NCBI GenBank assembly: GCA_947561715.1
Contig: OX387201.1
Coordinates: 12,848,001 to 12,912,000 of the forward strand
Direction: 5' to 3'
DNA from: Ascidia mentula
Lineage: Eukaryota; Chordata; Ascidiacea; Phlebobranchia; Ascidiidae
DNA: 64,000 nucleotides
A program made the position numbers and the translations under genes. Below the pieces are notes generated by a model. It was not told the DNA's origin. It did no database searches and saw only the letters and a list, made by a program, of their open reading frames with translations. This document shows, one piece after another, positions 1 through 11,700 of the stretch; position 1 is the first letter of the stretch, and each line of letters begins with the position of its first letter.

Positions 1-301
1 TTCACAATGAGCTACGTCCTTAACGTTACCGTTAGATGCGTTCGCGCAACAAAAATGACGAACAACGATTCATACTTTACAGAATTCAAATACTTTATAC
101 TTGACAGTGATTTTACGCATGTGTTTTTGCAACATATTACCTTTTAACTGTGGAACATGATAGTTTTTGGAATAGCTGGCTTTATTTATTTGTGCAGAGC
201 AAACTGCCCCTGACACCTAGTGTTCAGGGTGTTTGCCATAACAACACGACTGGACGCCATTATGTGAGCTTTTGTCAGCAGCAAATTTGACATTTGTTAA
301 A
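1..301. other. Sequence upstream of IQCG, no gene seen
   Basis: No coding exon or RNA gene is recognisable. It should contain the promoter and 5' leader of the IQCG gene that starts at 302, but no TATA box or other clear motif was found. Confidence 0.4.
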
Positions 302-2874
302 ATGGAATTAGAATTTGCACATTCCGCTGCAGCGACATTTGGTTCCGTTTTTGAGGACACCATTTACCAGCTCTCCATATTAGGTAGCATTTTACCGGTT
401 TCCTTGCAAGGAAGACATGATTCTAAACAGGTAAATATATAGTCAATTGCAAACTTATTTAGGCACAATTCTCCCCTGTTAGTAAAAAAGATAGTTTATG
501 TCTTTAATAACAAAATTGTGTACGGTTTTGTTAACTTACATTTTTTCAGCTTGTGGAAGGCAACATCTCATCAGTTTTACAAAATCAACAAAAACTAGAA
601 TTAAAATTGGATCAAAATGTTGTAGAACATTTGGATAACAAAGTAGGTTAAATAAATCATTTTAAAAATGTTATTGCGTTTTTTCATGTAATTTGTCAAT
701 TCTCTTGGTTAAGGTGATTGGTGGATTGGTAGCAAGTAACAAACTTGTTGACCAATCAATGCGACAGAGTCCTCTCACCAAGGACAATTTGTTCAAAGTT
801 CAAGAGGACAGGTGCATATTTAACTTCTTAAACACAACTTTCAGATGTTGTTGTAATTATATTTTTAGAATGTTTTGTGAGCAAGTGCTGGTTGAAGTAA
901 AAGATGAAATTCTTCAGAGTCATCAATATTCATCCATAAAACGAGCTGTACAGCAACAGAAAGCAAATAAACTAGCTCTTCAGACCACAATTATAAAGTA
1001 TTGGACCAGTTAACCTTTTGTTTGTTACAGCACAGTAGAAAAGGTCTTACAGTTTAATCATATTATAGGGAAGAGCAAGGAAGAAGAAAAATAAAGCAAC
1101 TACAGCGCGAACTGCTTGACATTAAAAAAGAGAAAGAACTGCAAATACAGCAAAGAAATGAAATGATTGCTCATCTCAAGGATCAGTTACAGGTGTGTTT
1201 ACTGCTTCATATTCGCAATGTCTTGCGATCCTAATAAAAGCATATTATGCTGTTTCACTGCAATAAGTTCTGCTTGCAACAAACTCAACACTAAACAACT
1301 GTAATGTAACAATAGAACATTAGTAAAATCAATAGATAACCACAAAACAACATAATCCAAACAATGACAGTAAGGAAAACAAAAACACTCTCTTGATTAT
1401 TGGCAAAATGGTGCACATTAAATCTTGTGTTATATGAAGTGCAAGAAAAACTTGACAAAAGTGCATTGTTATATTTATTTATTGTGACCCAAAATGAGCA
1501 GTCTGGCAACCCTACATTAGGTCACAACCCACCGTTTGCACACCCCCAGTATAGACGTGGTTGGGTACAATATTAACTCATAATTTTTATCTAAATTAGG
1601 AAATGAAGGCAAAAAGCAACATGGAAGGAAAATATGTAAAAAAAAATGCTGAAAACCAGGTTCATCAAAACCAACAAAGATGCCAAATTAATGAACAAAA
1701 ATTAAAGGAAAAGGTTGAGGTAAGAAGGTTAATGTTGTTGGTTTGTTCTTGCGCTAACTTTTTATTATATTTGCCAGACACTCAAACTTAAAATCGATGA
1801 AGAAACAAAGACACATGTGGAGATAGAAAACTACCTCAAAACACATCAGAAGGTACAACTTACTTCACTATGTGAAGGCACAAAATTTCAGTGAATCTTT
1901 TGTTGAATTTGTTCAAGCTACCTTGGCATAAGTATTAATGAAACAAAACAATTGCTAAAACTTCGGTGGTATAAACATTCAAGGTCAAAAACATGAGGGG
2001 TCAGCAGCAAAAGTTTTGAAAGATAATCAACCTGTGGTTCCCAAATCTTTGTCATTTGTCTGTGACAACTTATAAAAATATGTACTGTGAGATTGCTAAA
2101 TCCCAGGCCTGGAAGCAGATATAAATACAGCAGTGCATTACAGCAATTTTACATGGCAAACAAAAATGCATTCTGACGCGACCTCAATCCTAGTTAAGGT
2201 GACTACTTTGGCATCATTAAATGAGGTCCGTCAGGACAAAAAGATTAAGAACCACTGTAATAGGCATTTCCAAAATGGTTTAATTCACATACAAAATCAT
2301 ATTTATAAAATAACCATCATTAAATGCAGTTGTTAGAGGATAAAGTTGAAGACTGGATGGAAAAATATGACAAGGATGTTGAAGCCAAGCAACACGAGTT
2401 AAATGTTCTGAAAACATCAAAAGCCAATGACTTGGAGCGATTGCAGGTAGGACATCATGCTGGCTCATATGTTATAGGCAACTTGGTACATACAACGGAC
2501 TTTACAGAGAAGAGAATTTCATCTCCAGAAAAGTTTCAAGGATGGATGGATTATATATTTTTCTTTATATTTGCACTCCAATTTCAGGAACTAACCAGAA
2601 AATATGCTGAATATGAACATGTTGTTGTGGAAGATCGAATTGAAAAAGAGAAGGAACGAAGAAAAAAGGAACAAGAGGAAATAGAGTTAAAATCAGCCAT
2701 CAGGGTAAGCCTGCTTTTGTCTTGTAAAGATTTCAAATTTAAGTCATTTCTTTTCAAGTTGCAATCATGGTGGCGAGGTACAATGGTTACCAAACAAATT
2801 GGATCATTTAGCAAAAAGAAAAAGAAAGGAGGCAAGAAAGGCAAAAAAGGAGGGAAAAAGGGAAAAAAGAAATA
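302..2874 (+). CDS. IQCG: Dynein regulatory complex subunit 9 (IQCG), about 10 exons
   Basis: Spliced gene for IQCG/DRC9, a subunit of the nexin-dynein regulatory complex of motile cilia and flagella. Exons are approximately 302-430, 550-641, 714-808, 869-999, 1070-1192, 1600-1717, 1778-1851, 2325-2447, 2588-2704 and 2759-2874, with GT-AG borders. The N-terminus carries the family signature EDTxxQLSIL. Long charged coiled coil follows, including LKDQLQ, EMKAKSN and [13 protein letters not shown], all near identical to vertebrate IQCG. The last exon encodes the IQ motif [10 protein letters not shown] and a Lys/Gly-rich tail, as in the human protein. The first ATG of exon 1 is taken as start, and the N-terminus is shorter than in human. 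A poly(A) signal lies at 2889-2894. Intron 7 contains a hAT-like element. Recognition rests on remembered family sequence. Confidence 0.93.
2031..2257. mobile_element. hAT-like non-autonomous element in an IQCG intron
   Basis: The left end reads CTGTGGTTCCCAAATCTTTG. The right end is a near inverted match finishing in AAGAACCACTG, the terminal style of hAT elements. There is no coding capacity. An 8-bp target duplication is not convincing, so the exact borders are uncertain. It lies between the seventh and eighth coding exons of IQCG. Confidence 0.55.
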
Positions 2875-2888
2875 ATTGTTTTTTTGTT

Positions 2889-2894
2889 AATAAA
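2889..2894 (+). terminator. Poly(A) signal of IQCG
   Basis: An AATAAA hexamer lies 15 bases after the IQCG stop codon, at the expected place for cleavage and polyadenylation. Confidence 0.6.
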
Positions 2895-5648
2895 ATCGTA
2901 TTTATGTATGTTTCTGGAATTTGTCACAGCAAAGCAATAACTTATGTACAATTGTTTTTTAGCAACTTTGGTCCATCTATAAAACGTCTAGCCCCGATCA
3001 ATGTCACTACTCCGCATTTGATAAAAAAACTTGTTTAGTGAGAAAACTAACCATGTTAGTCTAAAATAACCACACTTTTATTTTCAAAAATCTTAAAAAT
3101 AGTATGGCAACCCGGTTCATAAATAAATATATTGTTAAAACATTTAAGTTTGGTGAAATGTTTCAGCGTCGTCTTAGCCTGAATGATTGATGGTGTTAAT
3201 TCATTGACTGTCGTGGGCCAGAATAAAATTTTGAAGGGTACAGCTGCTAGGTCCTCCAGAAACATTTTGGGATTGGGTTCTTGACTTGACAAATCTAATA
3301 CAACGTCGTAACTTGTAATTAACAAATCTAAAAAAATGTCGTAACTTGTAATTAACGATGACTTATTAAAGTGAAATTGTACGCAATGCAGCGAAGCATT
3401 TGAAGCTCGCCTGTGGTGCAAAAGTTTTTTGTAACCATTGCGGAAAACAAATTATCTTGCCTAATTTGAGAATTTGTAACATAGTGAGTTGTAACATATG
3501 TACTCCTTGCCTTCATTATTTAATAATGCTCTATATACGCCACAGAATTATAACAATATAATAAATCATAAAATAAGTGATATAGTACGGGGGCTTCCGT
3601 GACATCAATAGGGGTCGTATGTAAAAATCTGCACTTTGCTCGCTGAAGTTAACTTCACCCGGCGAAGTTACTTCACTCAAAGAACCCCAGTGTAACCAGC
3701 GACCACTTCTTGCGATGGTGTGTAATAGTCTATTTAAATTTTTTGCTGTCTGTTTCGGGCTATTTGTTATGCCATTTGCACAAATCATTTGTTAAAAATG
3801 AAGCATTTTTTTCCGACATGAATGGCTTGTAAATAAAAAAACTTTAACCTTATCTGCAAGATTTAAAGATTTTTTACAAGCTTTCCTGGATAAATAAAAC
3901 ATCTAAAAATAATAGCCAAAATGTTACAAAAAATTGTAGTTGCAGAACATGATTCTTATGTGTTTTGGAAATGTTTGCACTGTCTGTTTTCGTGATACAA
4001 AATGCACTGTGTTGGACCAACATATGAAATGTGCTCCCAACACAAAATTTTGTTGCAACCTTTATTAGCACCGAGGTAAATATTTTCCCCCGCGAGGCGT
4101 GTCCGTGAAATTTTGCGGCCCTCTTATCTTTTCATATAACTTATAAATTTTTGTGAATAAAATTTTTAAAACTCGTTGGTAGGTAGGCCTAGTCTACGTT
4201 TTTTGGGGATAGATCTCACTTTCTGCAGTTAATTCGATAAGCCTAATTTCTATGCCTGCAACGCGCCAGCCTACGCTGAAACAGTATATAGTGGCCCCTA
4301 GTGCTCACAAACTTGGACCACCCTGGTCTGTCTTAATTATCTGTAACATTTAAACACAACCACGCCACACGAATCTTATGTGTGGCACATTTTCCGAATC
4401 TATTACTCAGTCCGTTAAGGACCTATATGGGTATTTGATTGGAGAAATCCTGTGTTCAAGGCCCTCGGCTGTAATGCATCTAGCGACTGTTCCGCTTGTT
4501 TCCCAATGACCGTTGATGGGTCTTACTTAGGGACCTAAAGTTCTACAAAGTTGAAAAAAAAAATTTGCTCCTGGATGAGACTGTACAGAGCAAGGACTTG
4601 TTGGGCCTCCTGGGGGTATACCCAGCCCTTGGGGGAGGGCTTTGACACTTTTTCAGCAACTAAATTTGATGCCATCGCATAGAGAAGAGTTGGAACTTAC
4701 AACAAATGTAAATGAGTGGATAGTTGAACCATTCATTTTTCTGCAAAATCCAGTTCCATTTTTTGTTGCTCTTTTAATCAAAGTACTGAGTAACCAGGGG
4801 GACAAATGGCCCTAGGGGGGTGGCTAAACCATTTTTTCGGAGACTAATTTCGATCAAACTTTGTAGATATGAAATGGATCTTTCATAAAATCACAAATGA
4901 TTGGACACTTAAACGATTCACTTTTCCACAAATACAGCCTGATTTTTTTGCTCCATTTTCAACATAATTTTCAGCAGCACCCACCAGCAAGTTACTACCT
5001 AATTGGAATAGCCCAAAACCCCACTAAAACTGCCCCAAACACCCTAAAATTCGCCATGACAACAGCACGCACATGTGCGCTCATTCAACCGTACATTTAA
5101 CTTAATTGCGTCACTGCTTTTCTTGGTGATGCATGACTTTGCATTGTGACACAGGTCTACACGGTGGGCATTTCCCAGCACCAAAACTTATTTTCATAGA
5201 AATACCAATATGCGTCCTTCCGGTAAAATGGATCCCTCATTACGTTGCAAAATGACCTCGTATCTTCCGAGCCCAAAATGTAATTTATTGACCCTTTTTT
5301 TTGAAACATATCTTGTCTCAAACACGATTAACCTAAAAAACTTACACAAATTCCTTTAGGGTTCCTTAGGAATACAAATTTCTTTAGGGTTTATCTTTTC
5401 TCAGTTTACCCAACTACTTTGCAGTGTATTCTTTACGATCCCCTGCATGGTCACAACAACACAGAAAAACCTGGATTGGAGGACTTAAAAAGAGACTAAA
5501 TAAATTTGAACCTTCTCTTGAGAGTAATTTTTGCCCCATAAACAACAACGTTACGTGCTGTGATGTCTGGATGTTGCATGCCAAAAACTAGGGGGATCAT
5601 GCTAACACAGTTTTGAGGCAAAGGAAAGGGTATTATTGAAATGGAAAG
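2895..5648. other. Intergenic stretch between IQCG and UPF2, no assignable gene
   Basis: No recognisable gene. A minus-strand frame at 3056-3421 is open for 121 codons. It contains an in-frame 33-bp tandem duplication (3289-3321 and 3322-3354) and matches no family I know. Around 4600-4990 two degenerate units of about 190 bp lie in tandem. The rest is AT-rich single-copy-looking DNA, and shorter open frames here look like chance. Confidence 0.5.
4600..4990. repeat. Two degenerate tandem units of about 190 bp
   Basis: The stretch around 4710-4780 (ACCATTCATTTTTCTGCAAA and on) is matched at about 4910-4965 (ACGATTCACTTTTCCACAAA and on). Both copies are preceded by G-rich runs and a similar ATTT-GAT segment. 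The family is not recognised. Divergence is high, so the duplication is old or the units belong to a larger unknown repeat. Confidence 0.45.
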
Positions 5649-5654
5649 TTTATT
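5649..5654 (-). terminator. Poly(A) signal of UPF2
   Basis: TTTATT on the plus strand (AATAAA on the minus strand) lies about 135 bases beyond the UPF2 stop codon. Confidence 0.5.
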
Positions 5655-5789
5655 GCGCAGCAACAAAGCAACAACCAAACCACCACAAGCATCCGTGCCA
5701 TGAAACTTTGCTGTTGTGTTTCAAACCACTTTGAGTGTTGTGGGCTGTTTCATCTTCGCCTACAAAATTTCGATTGTTAAATAAGCACA

Positions 5790-8700
5790 TTACTTCTGTA
5801 CAGCATGATCTGACCTTCCTCCAGAGCTGAAAATAAGATCAGCGTTCGGAGCACCTTTGGGCGGTTGATACTTTGGTCTTCTCTCACGGTTAAGATTCGC
5901 AGGTGGTTGTCTAAGTTTATTGATACAACCGACACTTAAACACTGCAACACCTAAAACATTTGTTTCACTTGCCTTGTATGATAAGAGGCGTCAAACTGA
6001 TTCTGTTCTTCTTCCACTTGGCGCTCTGTAATCGAGAGAGTGATTTGTTTTAATTCCTGTTTACGTTTTTCTTCTGCCTCTGATCGATCTCTTAGTCCCG
6101 CAGCAAATTGTTCTGATACAGGTATTCGAAGTGGGCGAAGAGTAGGTCTGTTGCCTTTCTTTGTTAGAAGTGCAAATCTAAAAACAGGTTTTGTACAAGT
6201 CGCGTCTACCACCTCTACATCACATAATGAACCAAGAAAGTTCTTTCGCACTTCATGGAGTTTGGCTCTTGTTCTTTCGCCATCGTTTTCTTCACATTAA
6301 CCGGAACAGTCATGTCGTGTTGAACCACTACCGTCTGTTTGCGAGACTGGATGCTCTCCGACTGCATACATAAAAAACGGAAATCATTAGCACTTACAAA
6401 AAGTGATAACTAGGACTGGCCTAGATTTCTACTTAATCATCCAACCAAGATGTTTTTTTGAATATATATATTTCGCCTACGCGGCATCCTCAGTATTCTA
6501 AAGGCGAAATATACATATTCAAAAAAACACATCTTGGTTGGATGATTAAGTAGAAATCTAGGCCAGTCCTAGTTATCACTTTTTGAAAGAATTTTAACGC
6601 TCACTGAAACGAAAAATAATGCACAATAAAAATACAATCATTGTTAAAACCGTATTTCAAAATATCGTTAAGGAAACAAGACTTACCATCATTGTATCAA
6701 AGGCCTTCTGGAAGTCATCATCTTCAACACAAGGCACTCTTTTAATTTGTTTCCTCATCAGCGGAATGCTATTTTCTGAACCACTGCATTCTGCATCGCC
6801 AATCTATTAGCAGTAAATATGTTGCTATTTACATCAGATCCACAATATTTTCAAAAAGCTCGATTCGACCCACTTCCGATGTTTCGATTTCATCTTGCAA
6901 AGGTTCCTCATTATCGCTTGATCCCGATTGGCTGCTGCAATCTTCTGTCAAATCCGTTTTGGATGCTTCTTCAGGAATAGTGGTTAAATTTCTGTTATCT
7001 CCATTTTTCTGGTGAGCTTCACCAAGATGGTGAATTTTTTCTGAAGTAACCACCTTTTCTAAAAATAAAAAATGCCTTTTTTTCCACAACAATGTTATGA
7101 TATAGTTAATAATCACATAATTTAGGGGTAAATAGTGATATGGTCACTTCCCTTATCAAGTGGAGAAACGTTTGTTTGCATAAATTTAGATTTTGCCGTA
7201 GTCAGTTTTACTCACGCAAGTCGTTGGTAACTCTCCATTCACACAAAACAAGTTTAATTTGGAATTTAAGTTGAATAAAAAAAATCGATGTACCAATTTT
7301 TGCAAACATTTCTTTCTCTACGTCAGCAACTGCCTCCGCTGCTTCTTGAAGTGACGTAGCAAAATGAAGTTTCGGTCTTAAAGGTTCCAAAGTATCTTGT
7401 ACGAGGTAATCAACTTCAATAGGAAACCTGGAGACGGTTTCCGAATCCGAGCGTTCCTCTTCGCCGCTCGCAGGTCGTGACCAATAAGGCAAAGTTCGTT
7501 TAAACCAAATGTAGCGCTAAACAAAAAGTAGGTATTAGCAAAAATCTTATAAAACAAACATTAAAATACCGATGAAAGTAGTGTGTTAACAGAATTGAAA
7601 ACACGAACAAATGTATATGTTCAGTACTTGAAAATATGCGATGAAGTAATCAAGCTTCCGTTTACTTGAACCTCGATCAAAATACTGTCCGCATGTTTCC
7701 AGCAAAACACAAACGAGTCTGTGCAACACATAAACTTGTTATCCAGAAACTACGTGTATAACACAAGTAACCTTATTCGCAAAAGGTGTTCTGGTGGATC
7801 GAACAAGCTGGTGCGAGATGGGACGTAGCTTACGCCAAACGTGATGAACGAATAAAGAACATTAAAAATAACTGACGACTCGAGCATCCTGTAGTTGTAC
7901 AACTCGCCTAAAAATTTTACACTGCTCACACGACGCTGGTTGTATCGCGGATGATTAATCTGCGAAAATCATAATTGGTGAAGGTTAGTTGGTGTCAAAT
8001 GTCGGTTTAAGCCTAAACACATATTGAGCAATGGTTCCCCATACGGCCACCCTAATCGATTTCAGATGTGAACGTGTTAATGCATGGCGCGCCGTAAGCG
8101 AAACGTCACTTATAACGAACCAAATTTCACTGCAGGTAAATATTTGTGGTGTTTCGTTTACCTACATGTTCATTATACTCAGAACAAAGTTCAGTTCAAC
8201 TTGGGCAAAATGCTGCATGTTACTTGTGTTAATGATCAGTTAAACCACACTGCGTATTTCTTATTCGTTTATGTCCGCTATCTTCACCGTAAACTTCCAA
8301 CGCAAATTTACTTTTCAAACTTTAGCAAACTCCAACCGGAACAACCTGACATAATGTAGGCAAACATGTTTAAGATAACACTATAATGAACAAAAGATAG
8401 CACATCGTGACGTACCTCCATTCCCACACGTATATCTTCCAGAACGTCATCAACTACTATGTGACCAACGTCATCTCTGTATGAAACTAACCCGGCAACC
8501 AGACTTGCTAAACAATGTACGTTGTTGAACTTTATGTTCCAACTCTGTGAGAGGCACTTCAGGGCGTAACTGTTAACCTAAAGAATATGGTAGTTGAAAC
8601 CATGCCGTAAGTAGGAGGAGAATAAAACACCCAGCAAAAACAACCTAATGTAGCAAATATCTGCAAACATATTTTTTTTACCTCAGCATTGCTCCATGGT

Positions 8701-11700
8701 AACTTTCGCATTTGACGTAAAACTTTTTCAACAGAACTTTTACTGAGATCACGGAAAAGCAACTTTCGCATATATTGGTGCATGGGTGGACGAGGTTTGT
8801 AAACTAACTAAAAACAACAGAATATCACTGTGTTACCAAATTTTACGCCGTCTCAAAGTCTTACAATGACAATACAACGAATAGTTCATTGGCCCACACG
8901 TTTAAAACTGTACAAACTTAAACAACTACCGCAGTATTTAAATTAGATCCATGTTAATGCAAATGGTGATGTAACAACATCATTCTTTCAGATTCAGAGT
9001 GCATCTCTTTCCCGACAACTCACCGTGTCCGATTTTGGAGGATCGCAAGTGTATCGTGCGTTATCTATCATTGTTGAATATCGTTGGTCGATCGCTTTCG
9101 CCACACGTTTACGAATAAGTTGCTCCAATAAAACCCTCGCCCTTAAATGGGAAGCTTTTGTTCGCAGAAGAAATCTTCCACTTGTTTCCAAAAGTGCGCA
9201 CGCCATTTCAATTGCATGCGGCGAGAATTCGAGGATGAGCATCTACCACGAAACCAAGTAGATTGTTTGTATTTAGCTCAAGTATACGAAGGCGAAACAA
9301 CTTTTTAAACTAACAAGTCGTGTTAAATGTTAGAAAAGTGGAAATTTAATTGTTTGCAAAATTGTTTCTTTTACCATGCATGGTAAACTATAGTTTTGGA
9401 ACAAACCGCGTCACCTTTGAGGTAGTAAAGTTATACTTGAAAAACTTACTTTTAGGCTGTTAAGTGAGTCAGTTGTAGAAATCATTTCAAACTTCGTCAT
9501 CTCTCCAATAAAACGAACAGTTTTTACTTTGCTTTCGATGTGAATTTGATCCTTTTTTCGGACCTATTTGTGACATTAAATTTATTTGGGAGGTTACATG
9601 CACAAAATTGGGAGTAGCAACGAGGTATACTCACGTGAAAACGAAAATCTCTCAACAACATGAGTGATAAGTGGTCAGCCACATCCGGGACACAAACGTA
9701 GAGGGTAGCAGCAAGCCGGGCGTAAAAAGGAAGCAAGTCAAGTCGTGATCTGTGGACATTGAACAAAGCACGAGCAAGCTTTTTTCGGTTTGCCTTGCTG
9801 TTCATATTCATGCAAAAGTCTTGGGCAGCCTGGAGCAACATACAAAATGTCGTAAGGATAAAAGTTAAATCGACTTATCAAATTTGGCAAAAGCATTTGT
9901 ACGAGAAAGTGTCAGATTACAGATACTTACTCTGTCCACCAACTCGCGATTCACGCAGTTTTTCAATGAAGTTATGAAGTTGTCCATCAAAATTTTTGTG
10001 CTTGCACCAATATTTATGTCTTCTTCCTCTGTGTCTACAAACAGGGTCTTATTATTAATTTAATTTGAACATTAGCGAAGTTTTTACAAGCAAATACCAT
10101 CTTCAACACTCAAAACACCCTTATCGCCTTCTTCGTCTGATTCAGTAGCATCCTCCTTCTGCTGGTCAAGAGGAGTTGCAGCCGATCTTGCTTCCGCTGC
10201 CTCTTGTACTGCAACTAACTCCTCCTGGTCAAGATCAGCAATTTCCAGATCAGTTAAATCTCTGTCCATCTCCTCAGCAGCGAGATCACTGATACATGGT
10301 TACACGGTCAATGCATAAATTTCACAGGAATGCAAATACATACGTTGTGCGCAATAACACAATAGCAAAAAAATGTGGTTGGTGTAACAAGCTTATACAA
10401 ACCCTTTTCCTTTCAATTTTGGCCCCAATGGTTTCATATCCGAACTTTCGTGTTTGGTTCGTTTTTCGGTTCTACGTTCGCTTTTTGGCTTCGTGCCACT
10501 GTCTTTATACAAAATCTAAAGAGAAAACATAATTTGCGCGTGTTTACTACAGTGCGGGACGATAAAAGCTTACAGCCGGTACAATGGCTTTCAGATCGAG
10601 CAAGTTGGTATAAAAAGACTTTTGATCCTCGTCTTCCCATACAGATTGTTCGCTAAATATTTCTGGGTTATGAGTTGTAGGATCACAAATGTTAATTGCT
10701 GATTCAGGATCGGTGCAGGTCAGTTCTACGTCACAAGTTAAACCGCAAATATTTTGCTTGTTTGTGTACTAGTTATAAATGTTCTATATTTTCTTGAGTT
10801 GCTATAAAGTTATTAGGAAACCAAAATATTGCAGACATTAGCTTTTATCTTTTTTGCAGAACATGCAGAAACAAACCGTTATAACTTGCTTACCAGATTC
10901 TGGCACATCAGGCAAATCTGTGTCTAGAAGATCCTGAACAAAACAAAATGACAACAATTGAAACCTTTATTTGAAGTCAGAATTTAATGCCGATGAAAAG
11001 ATAGCTGGGAGAGTTTCTCCTGCACAGCATTTGCTGCATGGTGCCTTTGTATTAACTACAATTGGTACAAGCATTAAATCGCACTTAAAAAAGCCACTAA
11101 TCTTTGGCGCTTAAACTACAACGCCCGATATCACTAAGTAACAAACATAGAGGTGGTTTACCGCAAGAATGTTACAATTCAGCTGCAGTTTTTCGCATGT
11201 AGCTAGTTTTTCTGAGTATATTCGACTTCGATCTTCATGTAATTCACCTTTCGTTTGCAGAATTTGTCTGCCAAAAAATAAGCTTGCTAGAATTTGTAAT
11301 CACGTGTGCATACTTTTAAAGTAACCTGTTTCGAAACTCGGTATTTCGCAGTTCTTTGTGTGTGGAAACAAGATGATCTTTCACCGAGTTCCAATAATCA
11401 ATTAGAAGGTTGTGAAATATCTTTTGTTTTTCAGGTGAAATTATCTAAAGCATAAACACGTTATTGCTTTTATCATACCTTCATGCTATCGTTAAGTATT
11501 CCAAATCAATTTAGTGCATTTGAATTTATTTTGACAGCTTTAAAAAAAATGTTATACTATTATTACCTCACTTTTCGGAATTTCCATTACAAACTTTTCA
11601 GTGAGCAACCTTCATTATAAAATATATGTTGTGAGCGAAAAATGCATCTGAGCACAATACAGGCAGGCATATTATAAACCTTTCAAAATGTTGGATTTTG

